From Nocardia arthritidis (GTDB taxonomy: Bacteria; Actinomycetota; Actinomycetes; Mycobacteriales; Mycobacteriaceae), in assembly GCF_011801145.1 (NCBI RefSeq), contig NZ_CP046172.1:4030001-4094000 (forward strand): a stretch of DNA of 64,000 bases, in the 5' to 3' direction. Shown here piece by piece: positions 61,872-64,000 of the stretch (the stretch's first letter is position 1; each line of letters starts with the position of its first letter). Under the pieces are notes generated by a model, which was not told where the DNA came from, did not search any database, and worked only from the letters and a program-made list of their open reading frames with translations. A program made the position numbers and the translations under genes.

Positions 61872-63473
61872 CTATACCCTCGTGGCCCTGCGGCGCAGTT
61901 CGGCTCTGTCGATTTTGCCTGTTGTCGTGCGGGGGATCGAGGGCAGAACGGTGACGGTACGCGGGTGCTCGTAGCGCGAGAGGCGATCGGTCAGCAGTTC
62001 GGTGAGGTCGTCGACCGCGAGCGTCTCGGCGGTGAGCACGATGTAGGCCGCCAGCGCCATTGTTCCGGATTCTGCTGGATATCCCACGACGGCCGCTTCG
62101 GTGACAACCGGATGGCTCAGCAGCACCGCCTCGACCTCGGCCGGGACGACATTGCAGCCATCGATGCTGATGGCGTCGTCGGTGCGGCCACGCATCCAGA
62201 AGTAGCCGTCGGAGTCGCGGCGGCAGAGGTCGCCGGTCAGCGTCCAGCCGTCTCGAATCGCGGTGAGTTGGCGCGGGTGGTTCAGATAGCGGCATCCGGT
62301 AGGGCCTCGTACCGCGAGCTGCCCTATTTCCCCGTCCTGGCATGGGTGACCGTTCTCGTCGACGACCCGGGCCTGATAGCCGGGTACCGGTAATCCGGTG
62401 GAACCAGGGCGGATTCGGTCTTCGGTGGCGCCGAGCACGCCGTTGGTCAATTCGGTCGCGCCCATTATGTCGATGATTTTTCGTCCAGTTCTGTCGTGCC
62501 ATGTGTGCCACAGGGATTGGTCCAGGTGCTCGCCACCGGACACGTAACGACGAGGGGCACAAGGAATCTCGGTGTCCGGCAGGCCGACTCCGGCCCGGTA
62601 GCCGGACGGCGTGGTGAGTACGACATCTGCCCGGTGGCGGGCGCAGGCGTCGAACAGCGACTCGGGACCGGAGTCGTCGGACAGCAGCGACGCGGCACCG
62701 AATCGCAACGGCGACAACACAAGTCCGCCGAGGCCATAGGTCAGGGCCATACTCCGATTGCAGGCGACGAGGTCGTCGGGTCGTAGCCGCAGGAGATGGC
62801 GGCCGACGGTGTCGCCGACGGCGAGCAGATCGCGGTGAAAATGCAGAGATGCCTTCGGATTACCGGTGGTTCCGGAGCTGATCAGGATGAGCGCGACATC
62901 GTCGGCGGCCAGATCCGTTCTCGGACAACCGATAGGATGCCGCGTCAGGCGCCGACGCAGTTCGTCGGTATATTCGAGGACCGGCACACCGGCACCGTGG
63001 AGCGCGTCCAGGCTGTCGGCATCGCACAGCGCGGCCGACGGGTCGACCGCATCGACGATCGAGTTCAGTTCATGGCCGCGCACGATGGGTGGCAGCGGCA
63101 CCGCGACCGCGCCGGCCTCGAGAATCGCCAGCAGACAGGCGATGAACCAGGGCGAGTTCGCGCCCATCAGCAGCACACGATTGCCGGATACGACTCGCAG
63201 GTCGTCGTGGAGCACGTGTGCGATCTGGTTGGCGCGGGCCAGCAGCTCCGCGTAGCTCCATACCGCGGATTCGGTGACGATCGCGCGGCGCGCCCGCCCG
63301 TACCGTGCCGCGGTGTCATCGAGCAAGGCGGTGGCGGCGTTGAATTGCTTCGGATATCGCAGGTGCGGCGAGGTGTGGATCAGGTCCGGCCATGGGCGCA
63401 CCGCGAGCGCGTGGCGTCGGGTGAACCTGTCCACGTGCATCGACGGTGTCAGATTCGGGGCGTTGTCGGTCAT
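61872..63473 (-). CDS. Acyl-CoA ligase, benzoate/aminobenzoate-CoA ligase-like
   Basis: A 533-residue ANL-superfamily enzyme (ATG 63473, overlapping the upstream gene as ATGA). Motifs: the P-loop LILISSGTTGNPKASLHF, the A5-like IMGATELTNGVL, the A7 hinge DGWTLTGDLCRRDSDGYFWMRGRTDDAISIDG and the catalytic lysine in RTTTGKIDRAEL. Close in pattern to benzoate- and 2-aminobenzoate-CoA ligases, which activate aromatic acids for further breakdown. Last gene of an operon with a Rieske oxygenase, so it likely activates that enzyme's product or substrate. Confidence 0.82.
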   Translation of the reverse strand: MTDNAPNLTPSMHVDRFTRRHALAVRPWPDLIHTSPHLRYPKQFNAATALLDDTAARYGRARRAIVTESAVWSYAELLARANQIAHVLHDDLRVVSGNRVLLMGANSPWFIACLLAILEAGAVAVPLPPIVRGHELNSIVDAVDPSAALCDADSLDALHGAGVPVLEYTDELRRRLTRHPIGCPRTDLAADDVALILISSGTTGNPKASLHFHRDLLAVGDTVGRHLLRLRPDDLVACNRSMALTYGLGGLVLSPLRFGAASLLSDDSGPESLFDACARHRADVVLTTPSGYRAGVGLPDTEIPCAPRRYVSGGEHLDQSLWHTWHDRTGRKIIDIMGATELTNGVLGATEDRIRPGSTGLPVPGYQARVVDENGHPCQDGEIGQLAVRGPTGCRYLNHPRQLTAIRDGWTLTGDLCRRDSDGYFWMRGRTDDAISIDGCNVVPAEVEAVLLSHPVVTEAAVVGYPAESGTMALAAYIVLTAETLAVDDLTELLTDRLSRYEHPRTVTVLPSIPRTTTGKIDRAELRRRATRV

Positions 63474-63646
63474 GCGGGCAGCGCCTCGGAGACGATCACG
63501 CGATGCACGTCACCGATGTCGGAAGTTCGCCCGCAGCCGGTGCACCAGCAGCAGAACCAACGCTCGTCACGAGCCCAGAATTCTTGCACCAGTGCCGAAT
63601 TCGGATATCTTCGCCCGCACCACGGGCAGTAGGTCGGCGTCGTCAT
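63470..63646 (-). CDS. 58-residue zinc-ribbon-like protein
   Basis: A small gene hidden between two larger ones, with ATGA overlaps at both ends. ATG 63646 to TGA 63470. The protein starts MTTPTYCPWCGRRYPNSALV and contains a second cysteine pair in WFCCWCTGCGRTSD, giving two CxxC knuckles for zinc, and ends VIVSEALPA. Coupled translation with both neighbours shows that it belongs to the aromatic-acid operon. It could be a small accessory or assembly factor for the Rieske oxygenase or a substrate-delivery subunit; no function is known. Confidence 0.72.
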   Translation of the reverse strand: MTTPTYCPWCGRRYPNSALVQEFWARDERWFCCWCTGCGRTSDIGDVHRVIVSEALPA

Positions 63647-64000
63647 GAGACCGCCTCCGCGAGGTCCGATCCCAGATCCAGCCCGACTTCGCCGTAGCGG
63701 CGGGCGATTTCGGCGCGCCGCGGGCTGAATCGGGGGTATGCCGCGGACAGGAAGTCGCGGACGAAATCGATGCCGGATCCGAACTTCTCGATCTCCTGTG
63801 GGATATCGATGATCTCATCGGCGCCGCGGTGCACGCCGAGCGGATCACGTCCTTCCGCGACGGCGGTCATGGCTTGGAAATACATGCGGCGCAACAGGAT
63901 AATCCCGCGATCGACGGTTCCGAGGTGTTCCTTGGAGCGATCGGCGATCCGGCCCTGGGTCACCCAGGCCATGATGTCTTGGCCCTCGACGTGATCCACG
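63643..64000 (-). CDS. Aromatic ring-hydroxylating oxygenase alpha subunit, C-terminal part (5' end outside window)
   Basis: The last 119 codons of a Rieske-type oxygenase large subunit, open to the right edge. DIMAWVTQGRIADRSKEHLGTVDRGIILLRRMYFQAM is the conserved end of the phthalate/vanillate-type catalytic domain, which holds the mononuclear iron. The Rieske cluster and iron ligands lie outside the window. Its stop overlaps the start of the zinc-ribbon gene. The oxygenase would hydroxylate or demethylate an aromatic acid. Confidence 0.85.
   Translation of the reverse strand, partial: VDHVEGQDIMAWVTQGRIADRSKEHLGTVDRGIILLRRMYFQAMTAVAEGRDPLGVHRGADEIIDIPQEIEKFGSGIDFVRDFLSAAYPRFSPRRAEIARRYGEVGLDLGSDLAEAVS

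Overview
The window is a GC-rich actinobacterial chromosome segment. Dense gene packing, GTG/TTG starts, ATGA/GTGA overlaps, many Sec-exported small proteins and the gene families present all point to Nocardia or a close relative. Genus is inferred from content, not from a marker gene.

Left part (1-17338), biosynthesis. A divergent locus carries a SbnA-like synthase (minus strand, cut by the left edge) and a plus-strand operon: SbnB-like dehydrogenase, PLP decarboxylase, MATE exporter, MFS exporter and a ~2,620-residue PKS/NRPS. SbnA and SbnB families make L-2,3-diaminopropionate. The megasynthase reads KS-AT-DH-ACP-Cy-A-PCP-TE. Its A domain has a cysteine code, but the KS active-site Cys is Thr and the catalytic half of the AT is replaced by a 63-bp tandem repeat. 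Convergent to it is a three-gene minus-strand operon: a secreted peptide with repeated Phe-X-Gln motifs, a SPASM-type radical SAM enzyme and a probable Fe(II)/2-oxoglutarate oxygenase. This looks like an undescribed RiPP-type system.

Middle part (17474-24202) holds a membrane protein, a DUF1330 gene divergent from a LysR regulator, two MFS transporters, a PAS/GAF-like protein and a DeoR regulator. A complete four-gene Wadjet (JetABCD) anti-plasmid system follows at 24541-32123.

From 32175 to 58665 lie envelope and secreted proteins, drug-export and catabolic genes with local regulators: a frameshifted phosphodiesterase, FAD monooxygenases, a CAP-domain protein, TrmO, AsnC, a DrrAB-like ABC exporter, M28 peptidase, MarR/methyltransferase and ArsR/hydrolase pairs, and a TetR/monooxygenase pair. 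An operon of GT4 glycosyltransferase, LmbE-type deacetylase and HAD phosphatase repeats the three chemistries of early mycothiol synthesis. A lipase-like hydrolase at 52631 ends in two amyloid-signalling-like motifs. Several regulators have clear palindromic or repeated operator candidates.

Right end (58666-64000): a response-regulator remnant, then an AT-richer gene encoding a PD-(D/E)XK-like nuclease, a DUF2075-like ATPase and a TIR domain in one chain (probable defence gene), then a minus-strand aromatic-acid operon (Rieske oxygenase, tiny zinc-ribbon protein, acyl-CoA ligase) cut by the right edge.
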